From the NCBI GenBank assembly GCA_036307305.1, contig JAXJXV010000001.1:1-64000 (forward strand): DNA of 64,000 bases, read 5' to 3'. Made by a program: the position numbers and the translations under genes. Positions 45,459 to 54,472 of this stretch are shown piece by piece. This DNA comes from SIG607 sp036307305. GTDB taxonomy: Bacteria; Bacillota; Clostridia; Oscillospirales; Acutalibacteraceae. Numbering within the stretch: position 1 is the stretch's first letter; each line of letters starts with the position of its first letter. The notes under the pieces were generated by a model. It was given only the letters and a program-made list of their open reading frames with translations, did not search any database and was not told where the DNA came from.

Positions 45459-46614
45459 AGGATTTAAAAACAACGGAAAATTAAAGCTGCTTATTATTGT
45501 GGGAACAAGGCCTGAAATAATTCGTCTTGCGGCTGTTATTAATAAGTGCAGAGAGTATTTTGATACAGTTCTTGCCCATACGGGACAGAATTACGATTAT
45601 AATCTTAATGGTGTATTCTTTAAGGATTTAAAGCTTGATGACCCCGATGTTTATATGGAAGCTGTCGGCAGTGACCTTGGGGAAACTATGGGAAATATTA
45701 TAGCAAAATCCTATCAGCTTATGGTAGAAATTAAGCCTGATGCTGTTTTGGTGCTTGGAGATACCAATTCCTGTCTTTCGGTAATCGGCGCAAAGCGTTT
45801 GCATATTCCTATTTTCCATATGGAAGCAGGTAACAGATGTAAGGACGAGTGCTTACCTGAAGAAACCAACAGAAGAATCGTTGATATTATTTCAGACGTT
45901 AATTTAGCTTACAGCGAACACGCACGTCGTTATCTTGCCGATTGCGGTCTGCCTAAAGAGAGAACCTACGTAACGGGCTCACCTATGGCTGAGGTGCTTC
46001 ATAATAACCTTAGTGATATTGAGGCAAGTGATATACATTCAAGACTTAATCTTGAAAAGGGAAAATATATTCTTCTTTCTGCACACAGAGAGGAAAATAT
46101 TGATACGGACAAGAACTTTAAATCACTTTTTAATGCTGTTAATAAAATGGCGGAGAAGTATGATATGCCTATTCTTTATTCCTGTCACCCAAGAAGCAAA
46201 AAGCGTCTTATGGAAAGTGGTTTTGAGCTTGATAAGAGAGTTATTCAGCACGAGCCGCTGGGATTCCACGATTATAACTGTCTGCAGATGAACGCCTTTG
46301 CGGTTGTGTCTGACAGCGGTACCTTGCCTGAGGAAAGCAGCTTCTTTACAAGCATCGGTAAGCCTTTCCCTGCAGTTTGTATTCGTACCTCTACCGAGCG
46401 TCCCGAGGCACTTGATAAAGCTTGTTTTATTCTTGCGGGCATTGACGAAACAGGTCTTTTACAGGCGGTTGATACAGCAGTCCAAATGAACAAAAATAAT
46501 GATATAGGAATTCCTGTTCCTGATTATAAAGAGGAAAACGTTTCTACAAAGGTAGTAAAGATTATTCAGTCTTATACGGGAGTGGTAAACAAGATGGTTT
46601 GGAGAAAGTTTTAA
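45451..46614 (+). CDS. capG: UDP-N-acetylglucosamine 2-epimerase family, CapG-like
   Basis: A 387-residue GT-B-fold epimerase. VGTRPEIIRLAAVI, THTGQNYDY-like AHTGQNYDYNLN, GDTNSCLSVIGAKR, IPIFHMEAGNRCKDECLPEE and LSAHREENID are typical; the NSC and NRC versions point to CapG (UDP-FucNAc C2 epimerisation) rather than the common WecB. With capE and capF it completes UDP-L-FucNAc synthesis. Whether it also provides UDP-ManNAc for the WecC-like dehydrogenase cannot be told. It overlaps the preceding gene by eight bases. Confidence 0.9.
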   Translation: MSKGFKNNGKLKLLIIVGTRPEIIRLAAVINKCREYFDTVLAHTGQNYDYNLNGVFFKDLKLDDPDVYMEAVGSDLGETMGNIIAKSYQLMVEIKPDAVLVLGDTNSCLSVIGAKRLHIPIFHMEAGNRCKDECLPEETNRRIVDIISDVNLAYSEHARRYLADCGLPKERTYVTGSPMAEVLHNNLSDIEASDIHSRLNLEKGKYILLSAHREENIDTDKNFKSLFNAVNKMAEKYDMPILYSCHPRSKKRLMESGFELDKRVIQHEPLGFHDYNCLQMNAFAVVSDSGTLPEESSFFTSIGKPFPAVCIRTSTERPEALDKACFILAGIDETGLLQAVDTAVQMNKNNDIGIPVPDYKEENVSTKVVKIIQSYTGVVNKMVWRKF

Positions 46615-46628
46615 AAGAGGGAAGTACA

Positions 46629-48068
46629 ATGGATAAAAGAAATTTAAGTATGCTGATGGACCTTTACGAAATGACCATGGCAAACGGTATACTTGACAGT
46701 CAGATGGAAGGCACTATAGCCTACTTTGATATGTTTTTCCGCCGTATACCCGAAGAGGGCGGATACGCTATTATGGCGGGACTGCATCAGCTTATTGAGT
46801 ATTTTGAAAATCTTTCTTTTGACGAAGATGACATTGAGTATTTGCGCGGACTCAATCTCTTTGATGAACGCTATCTTGCGTTTTTAAGAGATTTCAAGTT
46901 TGAATGTGACGTATGGGCTGTGCCTGAGGGTACGCCTATTTTCCCAAGAGAGCCTATTATAACTGTCAGAGGACCTATTATGCAGGCCTTCCTTGTGGAA
47001 ACAATGGTACTGCTTACCATTAATCATCAGTCGCTTATTGCTACAAAGGCCAACAGAATCGTAAGGGCTGCAGAGGGCAGACCTGTGCTTGAGTTTGGTT
47101 CTAGACGCGCTCACGGCTATGATGCTGCTGTTCTTGGCGCAAGGGCAGCAATTATCGGCGGTTGCGTAGGAACCGCCTGTGTTCTCACTGGTAAGGATTT
47201 CGGCGTTAATCCGTCGGGAACTATGGCGCATAGCTGGGTACAGCTTTTTGACAGTGAATACGAAGCCTTTAAGACCTATGCAGAAAAATATCCCGATAGT
47301 ACAACACTTCTTGTAGATACCTATAACGTGCTTAAAAGCGGTATTCCTAATGCTATTAAGGTTTTTGATGAAGTATTGAAGCCTATGGGTAAACGGCCAA
47401 GAGGTATAAGAATAGATAGCGGTGATATTACCTATATAACCAAAAAAGCAAGAAAAATGCTTGATGACGCTGGTTATGAGGACTGCAAGATTGTTGTATC
47501 AAATTCCCTTGATGAATACCTTATCCGTGATATGCTTATACAAGGCGCAAAGGTTGATATTTTCGGTGTTGGCGAAAGACTAATTACCGCAGCAAAGGAG
47601 CCTGTTTTCGGCGGCGTTTATAAGCTTGTTGCTGTTGAAAAGGACGGCGAGATTATACCTAAAATAAAAATTAGCGAAAATACCGCTAAAATTACAATAC
47701 CCGGTGTTAAGATTCCCTGGCGTTTGTACGATAAGGAAAGCGGAAAGTGTATAGCTGACGTAATGACTATGGGGGATGAAAAAATAGACGATTCTGAGCC
47801 CTATGAAATATTCCATCCCGAGTATACCTGGAAGCGTAAAACCGTTGAAAACTTTGTTGCTAAAAAGCTTCAGGTTAAGGTATATGATGGGGGCAAACTT
47901 GTTTATGAAAGCCCCACTGTTAATGAGATTGCAAAATACTGTAAGGAACAGGTAGAGCTTTTATGGGATGAGGTTAAGCGTTTCGAAAAGCCTCATACAT
48001 ACTACGTTGACCTTTCTCAGAAGCTTTGGGACCAGAGAAGTGAGCTTCTGCATAAACATTCTAAATAA
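46629..48068 (+). CDS. pncB: Nicotinate phosphoribosyltransferase
   Basis: A 479-residue NAD-salvage enzyme making nicotinate mononucleotide from nicotinate and PRPP. MLMDLYEMTMANG at the start, EFGSRRAHGYDAAVLGARAA, IRIDSGDI and FGVGERLITA are family signatures. The ATG at 46629 follows AGAGGGAAG. It has no obvious link to polysaccharide synthesis, but no terminator separates it from capG 14 bases away, so it looks like a read-through passenger of the same transcript. Confidence 0.95.
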   Translation: MDKRNLSMLMDLYEMTMANGILDSQMEGTIAYFDMFFRRIPEEGGYAIMAGLHQLIEYFENLSFDEDDIEYLRGLNLFDERYLAFLRDFKFECDVWAVPEGTPIFPREPIITVRGPIMQAFLVETMVLLTINHQSLIATKANRIVRAAEGRPVLEFGSRRAHGYDAAVLGARAAIIGGCVGTACVLTGKDFGVNPSGTMAHSWVQLFDSEYEAFKTYAEKYPDSTTLLVDTYNVLKSGIPNAIKVFDEVLKPMGKRPRGIRIDSGDITYITKKARKMLDDAGYEDCKIVVSNSLDEYLIRDMLIQGAKVDIFGVGERLITAAKEPVFGGVYKLVAVEKDGEIIPKIKISENTAKITIPGVKIPWRLYDKESGKCIADVMTMGDEKIDDSEPYEIFHPEYTWKRKTVENFVAKKLQVKVYDGGKLVYESPTVNEIAKYCKEQVELLWDEVKRFEKPHTYYVDLSQKLWDQRSELLHKHSK

Positions 48069-48086
48069 TTTCAAGTGGTGAAGAAA

Positions 48087-48674
48087 ATGAAAAAAATTAT
48101 TGCTTTTATACTTTGCTTGTCTATGCTTTTCTGTTTCGTAGGCTGTAAGGAAAAGGAAGATAATAATTCTTCTGCTTATGATATTGATATAAACTATTAT
48201 TTAAGCGCAGGTATGATAAGCGAGGCTAAATACGCTTTGGGTGTTAATCCTGATGATATTGAAGCCGAAGCCGAAAAACAGCAGGATGAACATTCTCACG
48301 AAGGCGGAGACGGTCACGAAAATGTTATTGAGTATCAGAAATTCTCGAATAATGAAGCTTATATTGTAAACGGCTTTTATTACTGCTATAAATCAGGTAA
48401 GGAAGATAAGGGTATTGCCTGTATAATCGGCACCGATACTGTTTTTGGCTTTACCGTGGGACTTGCAAGTAAGTACGAGGTTAATTCTGCAATTGAAAAT
48501 ATGAAGCCTGAAACAAGCGTTGCTTCTGCTAAAGAGTTCTTTTACGTACCTTTTGAAATGGAAAATATAGAAAAGCTGTCGGTTAAAAACGGTAAAAATA
48601 TTCTCAATTTCTATTTTGAAAATGACATTCTTGTAGCTGTAAGTATGTATAACAGCGAAAATTGGGTGTATTAA
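48087..48674 (+). CDS. Putative lipoprotein with acidic His-rich segment
   Basis: A 195-residue protein I do not recognise. It begins with a short positive N-terminus, a hydrophobic stretch and a lipobox ending in Cys20 (FCFVGC), so it should be lipid-anchored outside the membrane. A low-complexity acidic stretch with three His (EHSHEGGDGHEN, 68-79) could bind metal. The rest is a soluble domain. ATG 48087 is preferred over GTG 48075 because it gives a normal signal peptide and follows GGTGAAG. It lies between pncB and azlC. Confidence 0.75.
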   Translation: MKKIIAFILCLSMLFCFVGCKEKEDNNSSAYDIDINYYLSAGMISEAKYALGVNPDDIEAEAEKQQDEHSHEGGDGHENVIEYQKFSNNEAYIVNGFYYCYKSGKEDKGIACIIGTDTVFGFTVGLASKYEVNSAIENMKPETSVASAKEFFYVPFEMENIEKLSVKNGKNILNFYFENDILVAVSMYNSENWVY

Positions 48675-48680
48675 AATATA

Positions 48681-49373
48681 ATGAAGCTTACCTTTAAAAA
48701 GGGTATCATTCACGGCTTTCCTATATGCCTTGGATATCTTTCGGTATCCTTTGGCTTCGGTATTGCCGCTGTAGCAAACGGACTTTCGCCCTTACAGGCA
48801 ACGCTTATTTCTGCCTTTAACCTGACCTCTGCGGGACAGGCGGCAGGAATTGGTATTATCGCCTCTTTGGGAAGCTACGTGGAAATGATACTCACGCAGT
48901 TTATTATTAATCTGAGATACGCGCTTATGGGTATCTCACTTTCCCAAAGGCTTGAAACGTCATATAGTTTGTCTAACAGAATGGTTTCGGCGTTTGGAAT
49001 TACCGATGAGATTTTTGCGGTGGCTTATTCTCAGCCGTGCAAGGTAAATCCACGCTATATGTACGGTATGATAATTACGGCGTGGTTTGGTTGGGTGCTT
49101 GGTACTCTGCTTGGCGCTTTGGCGGGAACGGTGCTTCCAAGTATTATTACGGGCGCTCTTGGTATAATGCTTTACGCGATGTTTATAGCTATTGTCGTTC
49201 CTCCTGCAAAAGAAAATAGGGACGTGCTTGTGGCTGTTAGCTTTTCGGCTGTTTTGAGTATTGCTTTTTATTATCTGTTAAGCTTTATATCAAGCGGTTT
49301 TGCGGTGATAATATGCGCTGTAGCGGCATCCTTTTTCGCGGCAATCCTCTTTCCAAGGGAGGATGAAGAATGA
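48681..49373 (+). CDS. azlC: AzlC-family branched-chain amino acid exporter subunit
   Basis: A 230-residue membrane protein of the AzlC/YgaZ family, the large subunit of a two-part exporter for branched-chain amino acids or analogues. The N-terminal ICLGYLSVSFGFGIAA and NLTSAGQAAGIGII, and the central LRYALMGISLSQRL, are family features. It overlaps azlD by four bases (ATGA), as is usual. Length is typical. The exported compound here is not known. Confidence 0.92.
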   Translation: MKLTFKKGIIHGFPICLGYLSVSFGFGIAAVANGLSPLQATLISAFNLTSAGQAAGIGIIASLGSYVEMILTQFIINLRYALMGISLSQRLETSYSLSNRMVSAFGITDEIFAVAYSQPCKVNPRYMYGMIITAWFGWVLGTLLGALAGTVLPSIITGALGIMLYAMFIAIVVPPAKENRDVLVAVSFSAVLSIAFYYLLSFISSGFAVIICAVAASFFAAILFPREDEE

Positions 49374-49669
49374 GTATAGCGATATATATTGTGCTTATGG
49401 CGGCGGTTACCTATCTTATACGAATGTTGCCCTTTACGTTAATGAGAAAGCAGATAAAATCTAAATTTTTGAAAAGCTTTCTATATTACATTCCGTATAC
49501 CGTGCTGACTGCTATGACGGTTCCTGCGATTTTCTATAGCACGGGCAACGGCATTACGGCTATTGTAGGAACGGCTACTGCGCTGGTCCTTGCTTATTTT
49601 AAAAAGCCACTTATCGTGGTGGCTATATCAGCCGCCGTGACGGCATTTGCAACAGCGTTAATAGTATAA
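49370..49669 (+). CDS. azlD: AzlD-family branched-chain amino acid exporter subunit
   Basis: A 99-residue membrane protein with about three hydrophobic segments, the small partner of AzlC. The family features VTYLIRMLPFTLMRK and YYIPYTVLTAMTVPAIF are present. It starts by ATGA overlap with azlC and is the last gene of the long plus-strand run, ending just before a strong terminator. Confidence 0.9.
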   Translation: MSIAIYIVLMAAVTYLIRMLPFTLMRKQIKSKFLKSFLYYIPYTVLTAMTVPAIFYSTGNGITAIVGTATALVLAYFKKPLIVVAISAAVTAFATALIV

Positions 49670-49674
49670 AAACA

Positions 49675-49701
49675 GCGGACTGTTCGTATTGAACAGTCCG
49701 C
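49675..49701. terminator. Bidirectional terminator
   Basis: An 11-base-pair stem (GCGGACTGTTC / GAACAGTCCGC) with a GTATT loop is flanked by A-rich and T-rich runs. It lies between azlD and the convergent asnS, and is the first clear terminator after the start of the polysaccharide locus. Confidence 0.9.
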
Positions 49702-49719
49702 TTGATTTTTGCGTTTGAA

Positions 49720-51114
49720 TTAGAATTCTGCAGAACCTGTAGTTCTTGGGAAAGGAAGTACGTCGCGGATATTTGCGATACCTGTAACATACATTATAAG
49801 TCTTTCAAAACCAAGACCGAAGCCCGCGTGTTTAGCACCGCCGAAACGACGAAGGTCAAGATACCAGCCGTATTCTTCTTCAGTGCCGCCAATTTCTTCA
49901 ATTCTCTTAATAAGCAAGTCAAGACGTTCTTCACGCTGACTGCCGCCGATAATTTCACCGATACCGGGAACTAAGCAGTCGACTGCGGCAACGGTTTTGC
50001 CGTCGTCGTTAAGACGCATATAGAAAGCCTTTATCTCCTTTGGATAGTTGGTAACGAACAGAGGTTTCTTGAATACCTCTTCAGTAAGGTATCTTTCGTG
50101 TTCACTTTGCAGGTCACAGCCCCACTCAACCTTATATTCGAACTTGTGACCGCTTTTCTGAAGAATGTCAACAGCCTCTGTATAGGTAACGGTAGCAAAT
50201 TCGGAGTCGATTACGTTTCTTAGTTTGTCTTTAAGTCCCTTTTCAAAATGAGCCTCAAAGAAATCAAGCTCTGCCTGACAGTTATCGTAGATATAGGAGA
50301 GAACGTATTTAAGCATATCACGCGCAAGTTCCATATCATCCTCAAGGTCTGCAAAGGCTATTTCAGGCTCTATCATCCAGAACTCAGCAGCGTGACGGGC
50401 TGTATATGACTTTTCGGCTCTGAAGGTAGGACCGAAGGTGTATACCTTTCCGAATGCCATAGCCATAGCCTCAGCCTGAAGCTGTCCCGAAACGGTAAGA
50501 CTGGTACCCTTGGAGAAGAAGTCCTGTGAATAATCAACGGCACCGTCCTCGGTTAATGGGGGATTGCCTACGTCAAGAGTGGTAACTCTGAACATTTCAC
50601 CTGCGCCCTCGGCATCACTTGTTGTAATAAGCGGTGTATGAGCGTACACAAAGCCTCTCTCGTTGAAGAACTTGTGAATAGCGTAAGCGGCAACAGAGCG
50701 TACTCTGAATGCGGCAGAAAAGGTATTGGTACGGGGACGAAGATGCTGAATGGTACGAAGATACTCAAGAGAGTGACGTTTTTTCTGCAGAGGATAGTCG
50801 GGAGAAGAAGCGCCCTCCACGGTAATGCAAAGGGCTTCAACCTCAAAAGGCTGTTTCATTTCGGGGGTAGCAATAACCTTACCCTTAACGCATATAGCAG
50901 AGCCAACATTAAGCGCAGATATTTCTGCATAGTTATTAATAGCTTCTTCGTTATATACAATCTGAAGATTTTTAAAGGAAGAGCCGTCGTTAAGCTCTAT
51001 AAAGCTGATATTTTTAGATTGACGGGAGGTTTTAATCCAACCGCAAACGGTTACTTCTTTTCCGATGTAATTGTCAGGCGCTTTAAATAAAGCAACAATT
51101 TCAGTACGTTTCAT
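49720..51114 (-). CDS. asnS: Asparaginyl-tRNA synthetase
   Basis: A 464-residue class IIb synthetase. An N-terminal OB-fold anticodon-binding domain (TVCGWIKTSRQSKNISFIEL) is followed by the catalytic core: motif 2 around TFRAEKSYTARHAAEFWMIE and motif 3 GFGLGFERLIMYVTGI. WGCDLQSEHERYL and the RPHYPLPFPRT-like IRDVLPFPRT ending separate it from aspartyl-tRNA synthetase. It is a single-gene unit with its own promoter. The leader is only about 35-40 bases, too short for a T-box. Confidence 0.96.
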   Translation of the reverse strand: MKRTEIVALFKAPDNYIGKEVTVCGWIKTSRQSKNISFIELNDGSSFKNLQIVYNEEAINNYAEISALNVGSAICVKGKVIATPEMKQPFEVEALCITVEGASSPDYPLQKKRHSLEYLRTIQHLRPRTNTFSAAFRVRSVAAYAIHKFFNERGFVYAHTPLITTSDAEGAGEMFRVTTLDVGNPPLTEDGAVDYSQDFFSKGTSLTVSGQLQAEAMAMAFGKVYTFGPTFRAEKSYTARHAAEFWMIEPEIAFADLEDDMELARDMLKYVLSYIYDNCQAELDFFEAHFEKGLKDKLRNVIDSEFATVTYTEAVDILQKSGHKFEYKVEWGCDLQSEHERYLTEEVFKKPLFVTNYPKEIKAFYMRLNDDGKTVAAVDCLVPGIGEIIGGSQREERLDLLIKRIEEIGGTEEEYGWYLDLRRFGGAKHAGFGLGFERLIMYVTGIANIRDVLPFPRTTGSAEF

Positions 51115-51148
51115 ATAAACATCTCCTAAAATACATACATATATAGGT

Positions 51149-51177
51149 ATTATACACTCTTTTTCTTAAAAGGTCAA
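51149..51177 (-). promoter_or_regulatory. Promoter of asnS
   Basis: On the minus strand TTGACC, 17 bases and TATAAT lie about 35 bases before the asnS start. Confidence 0.8.
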
Positions 51178-51184
51178 TTTTAAC

Positions 51185-51213
51185 TTGATATATTTTTGCA
51201 TATATTTTATAAT
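51185..51213 (+). promoter_or_regulatory. Promoter of pcrA
   Basis: TTGATA, 17 bases and TATAAT lie about 36 bases before the pcrA start, back to back with the asnS promoter and not overlapping it. Confidence 0.78.
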
Positions 51214-51248
51214 ATTATATATTAATTATGTTTTAGGGGTAGCTTTTA

Positions 51249-53600
51249 ATGACAGATAATCAGTTTTTGACACTGAGAAAAGATATAATACGAAAAGAAT
51301 TCAGTACTATGAACGAGCGTCAGTTTGAAGCCGTAACCACTGCAAACGGTCCTGTACTTGTTCTTGCGGGCGCGGGAAGCGGAAAGACCACCGTCCTTGT
51401 AAACAGAATTTCTTATCTTGTAAAATACGGAGATGCATATAACAGTGAGCTTCTGCCTTTTTTCAGCGATGAACAGGCAGAGCATTTAGAGTTATATTCA
51501 AAAGGTCAGACCGATAGCTGTCCTAATTATCTTTTATCGGTCAGTCCCGTTAGCCCTTGGAATATTCTTGCTATAACCTTTACCAACAAGGCGGCAGGTG
51601 AGCTTAAAGAAAGAATTGCCGCAAAGCTTGGCGAGGAAGCCGACGGAATCTGGGCAGGAACCTTCCACAGTATCTGCGGTAAGATTTTGCGCAGATACGC
51701 TTCTCTTATTGGCTATGATTCCAACTTTACTATATACGATACAGACGACCAGAAGCGACTTATTAAGGATATACTTAAAAACCAAAGGGTTGACGACAAG
51801 GCCTTTCCCGTAAAATATATTATGGGTGAAATTTCATCTTCAAAGGACAAGCTTATTACACCTGCGGACTATAAACAGAACGCGGGTGTGGATTACCGCA
51901 AAAAGATTGTTGCAGAGGTATATGACGAGTATAACAGGCGTCTTAATGAAGCTAATGCTATGGACTTTGACGATATGATTGTCAATACCGTAAAACTGCT
52001 TCTTGAAAACGAGGATGTGGCTAACTATTACAGAAATAAGTTCCGTTATATAATGGTGGATGAGTATCAGGATACAAACTATGCTCAGTACGTTCTTGTA
52101 AAAACCTTGGCGGAGGGGGAAAATAATATTTGTGTAGTAGGTGATGACGACCAGAGTATTTATCGCTTCAGAGGAGCTACTATTGAAAATATTCTTAATT
52201 TTGAAGACGAGTATACAAATGCAAGGGTTATCAGACTTGAACAGAATTACCGTTCAACCTCCCATATTTTAGATGCCGCAAATGCCGTTATTAAAAATAA
52301 TAAGGGCAGAAAGGGTAAGACTCTCTGGACCGATAACGGTGACGGTGCGCCTATTAGCGTACATACTGCGCAGGACCAGATTGAAGAGGCAAAATACGTT
52401 GCTGACTGTGTTTTTGAGGATATAAGGAACGGCGGAAAGGCTTCCTCTCACGCTATTCTATACAGAATGAACGCTCAGTCTGCTGCTCTTGAAAACGTTT
52501 TTGCAAGAAGCGGTGTTTCCTATACGGTTGTTGGCGGAACCCGATTCTTCGACAGAAAAGAAATTAAAGATATTTTGGCTTATTTACAGGTTATAAATAA
52601 TCCTAACGATACAGTACGTATTAAGAGAATCATTAACGAGCCAAAGCGTTCAATAGGCGATACAACGGTGAACAATGCCGTTGCTATTGCCGAAACTCTT
52701 GGGATATCGCTTTTTGAGGTTTTGTGTAATGCGGATAATTATGCCGTACTTAGCCGAAGCGCCGCTAAAATCAAGGCGTTTACTGATTTAATAAACTCCT
52801 TTATAACGCTGAGCGAACAGGTGTCTATTCACGAGTTGTGCGAGGAGGTTATTGCAAAAAGCGGATATATGAATATGCTTATTCTTGCAGGGCCTACCGA
52901 GCAGGACAGAATAGAGAATATAAAAGAACTTTCAAGCTCTATCGTGCAATATGAAATGGAAAATGAAGAGCCAACTCTCAGCGGTTTTCTTGAGGAGGTT
53001 GCTCTTGTAAGTGATATAGATTCCCTTGACAGTGATAACGACAGGGTCGTTATGATGACGGTACACAGCGCAAAGGGTCTTGAATTTGAAAACGTTTATC
53101 TTGTTGGTTGGGAGGAAGGCGTTTTCCCGGGCAATCAGTCTATTTTTGCAGGACAGGCTGAAATGGAGGAAGAAAGACGTCTTGCTTATGTAGCTATAAC
53201 CAGAGCAAAGAAAAAACTGCATATAACTAACGCTTATACAAGAATGCTTTACGGTCAGACAAACCGTAACGTTCCTTCCCGTTTTCTAAAGGAAATTCCT
53301 GAGGAGCTTTGCAAAATCAGCGGAATGGCACAGACAAAAGCCGAAAGATTTACTGTTGAACCGCCTGTTTCTTCTTCTGTTTACGGTAGAAAATCAAGCT
53401 TTACGGTATCTGCGCCAAGGTCTGCTTCTACCTCTTCTTCTCAGTATAACGTGGGTATGACGGTGGAGCATAATACCTTTGGTAAGGGCAAGATTTTAAG
53501 AACGGTTTCTATGGGCAGTGATACGCTTCTCGAAATAGAATTTGAGAACATAGGTCTTAAAAAACTTATGGCAGGTTTTGCAAAATTAAAAATTATTTAA
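51249..53600 (+). CDS. pcrA: UvrD/PcrA-type DNA helicase
   Basis: A 783-residue superfamily 1A 3'-to-5' helicase for repair and for clearing proteins from DNA. Walker A GAGSGKTT (41-48), motif II MVDEYQDTN, motif III GDDDQSIYRFRGA, the MMTVHSAKGLEF segment and AITRAKKKL are intact. The C-terminal linker and Tudor-like end (GMTVEHNTFGKGKIL) are those of PcrA. An insertion of about 40 residues after motif Ia-type sequence (residues 60-100, FFSDEQAEHLELYSKGQ) is longer than in B. subtilis PcrA. GGGGT lies eight bases before ATG. Confidence 0.94.
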   Translation: MTDNQFLTLRKDIIRKEFSTMNERQFEAVTTANGPVLVLAGAGSGKTTVLVNRISYLVKYGDAYNSELLPFFSDEQAEHLELYSKGQTDSCPNYLLSVSPVSPWNILAITFTNKAAGELKERIAAKLGEEADGIWAGTFHSICGKILRRYASLIGYDSNFTIYDTDDQKRLIKDILKNQRVDDKAFPVKYIMGEISSSKDKLITPADYKQNAGVDYRKKIVAEVYDEYNRRLNEANAMDFDDMIVNTVKLLLENEDVANYYRNKFRYIMVDEYQDTNYAQYVLVKTLAEGENNICVVGDDDQSIYRFRGATIENILNFEDEYTNARVIRLEQNYRSTSHILDAANAVIKNNKGRKGKTLWTDNGDGAPISVHTAQDQIEEAKYVADCVFEDIRNGGKASSHAILYRMNAQSAALENVFARSGVSYTVVGGTRFFDRKEIKDILAYLQVINNPNDTVRIKRIINEPKRSIGDTTVNNAVAIAETLGISLFEVLCNADNYAVLSRSAAKIKAFTDLINSFITLSEQVSIHELCEEVIAKSGYMNMLILAGPTEQDRIENIKELSSSIVQYEMENEEPTLSGFLEEVALVSDIDSLDSDNDRVVMMTVHSAKGLEFENVYLVGWEEGVFPGNQSIFAGQAEMEEERRLAYVAITRAKKKLHITNAYTRMLYGQTNRNVPSRFLKEIPEELCKISGMAQTKAERFTVEPPVSSSVYGRKSSFTVSAPRSASTSSSQYNVGMTVEHNTFGKGKILRTVSMGSDTLLEIEFENIGLKKLMAGFAKLKII

Positions 53601-53659
53601 TATTTTTATGCTAAAAAAAGTGTATAATGATAAAAACTATATTTTAGGGTGATATATTA

Positions 53660-54445
53660 ATGGCTTCTTCCAAAGCAGTAAAAGCTACAGCGTTGGCTAT
53701 ATTAAAGGGTAACTGGGGTAACGCTGTTGCTATGGCAATGATTCCTTTTTGTGCTTCAGTCATAGCCTACCTTATCGGCTCTTTATTAAGCTTGCCTATG
53801 GGAACGTTTTCTGCTATAATTGTGATAGCAATAAATCTTATCCTTTGTGCGCCTTTATGGTTAGGAGCCATTCGCTGTTATTGGCGTATGGCAAACGACG
53901 TCAAAGACGGTGTTTCAGAGGTTTTTTACTATTTTTCAGACGTGGCTTTGTATAAGAGAACACTTTTCTTTTCGTTACGTCTTTTCCTGTTGGTTGCTTT
54001 AGGCATAGTAGTAGTATTTATTCCTGCTTTAGCAGTGGATTTTGTGACGAGTGAGAGCTTTTATACTATGCTTAATATAGCAACGCCCCTGTGGGTGCTT
54101 AATCTTAATTTTATATCGGGTATTCTTGGCTTTTTAGGCTTTGCAGCTTCTATCGCTTATGTAATATGCTTCTTCCTTGCGGCATTTGTTTTTGTTACAA
54201 GAGATGATATTGAACCGTCAAAATGCATACGTGAGGGAATGAAAATGGCTAAATACACAAAAAATACCTTTTCTTCCTATGTTTTTTCCTTTTTAGGTTG
54301 GATACTTTTGTCCTTGTTTTTTGTTCCCGTTATTTTTACGGCGCCGTATATGCTTATGGCGTATACCGTTGGCTGTCGTTTTGCTGTAGCGTCATATAAC
54401 AGAATTATTGAAAGCAAGGTTAAGATACCTACGCATGAGGTTTAA
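53660..54445 (+). CDS. DUF975-like membrane protein
   Basis: A 261-residue polytopic membrane protein with about six hydrophobic segments. The start (KAVKATALAILKGNWGNAVAM), CAPLWLGAIRCYWRMANDV and the C-terminal ECIREGM-like CIREGMKMAKY resemble the DUF975 family of unknown function. GGGTGAT precedes the start. It follows pcrA by 59 bases without a visible terminator. No role can be assigned. Confidence 0.7.
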   Translation: MASSKAVKATALAILKGNWGNAVAMAMIPFCASVIAYLIGSLLSLPMGTFSAIIVIAINLILCAPLWLGAIRCYWRMANDVKDGVSEVFYYFSDVALYKRTLFFSLRLFLLVALGIVVVFIPALAVDFVTSESFYTMLNIATPLWVLNLNFISGILGFLGFAASIAYVICFFLAAFVFVTRDDIEPSKCIREGMKMAKYTKNTFSSYVFSFLGWILLSLFFVPVIFTAPYMLMAYTVGCRFAVASYNRIIESKVKIPTHEV

Positions 54446-54472
54446 GATTTTAAATATTTGGGTGGTATTAAA

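Noticed and set aside
50638..51090. 150-codon plus-strand frame opposite asnS
   Set aside because: Lies over the intact synthetase and has no recognisable domain or convincing ribosome site.
51115..51248. T-box leader before asnS
   Set aside because: Only about 35-40 bases lie between the predicted promoter and start; no T-box sequence or antiterminator is seen.
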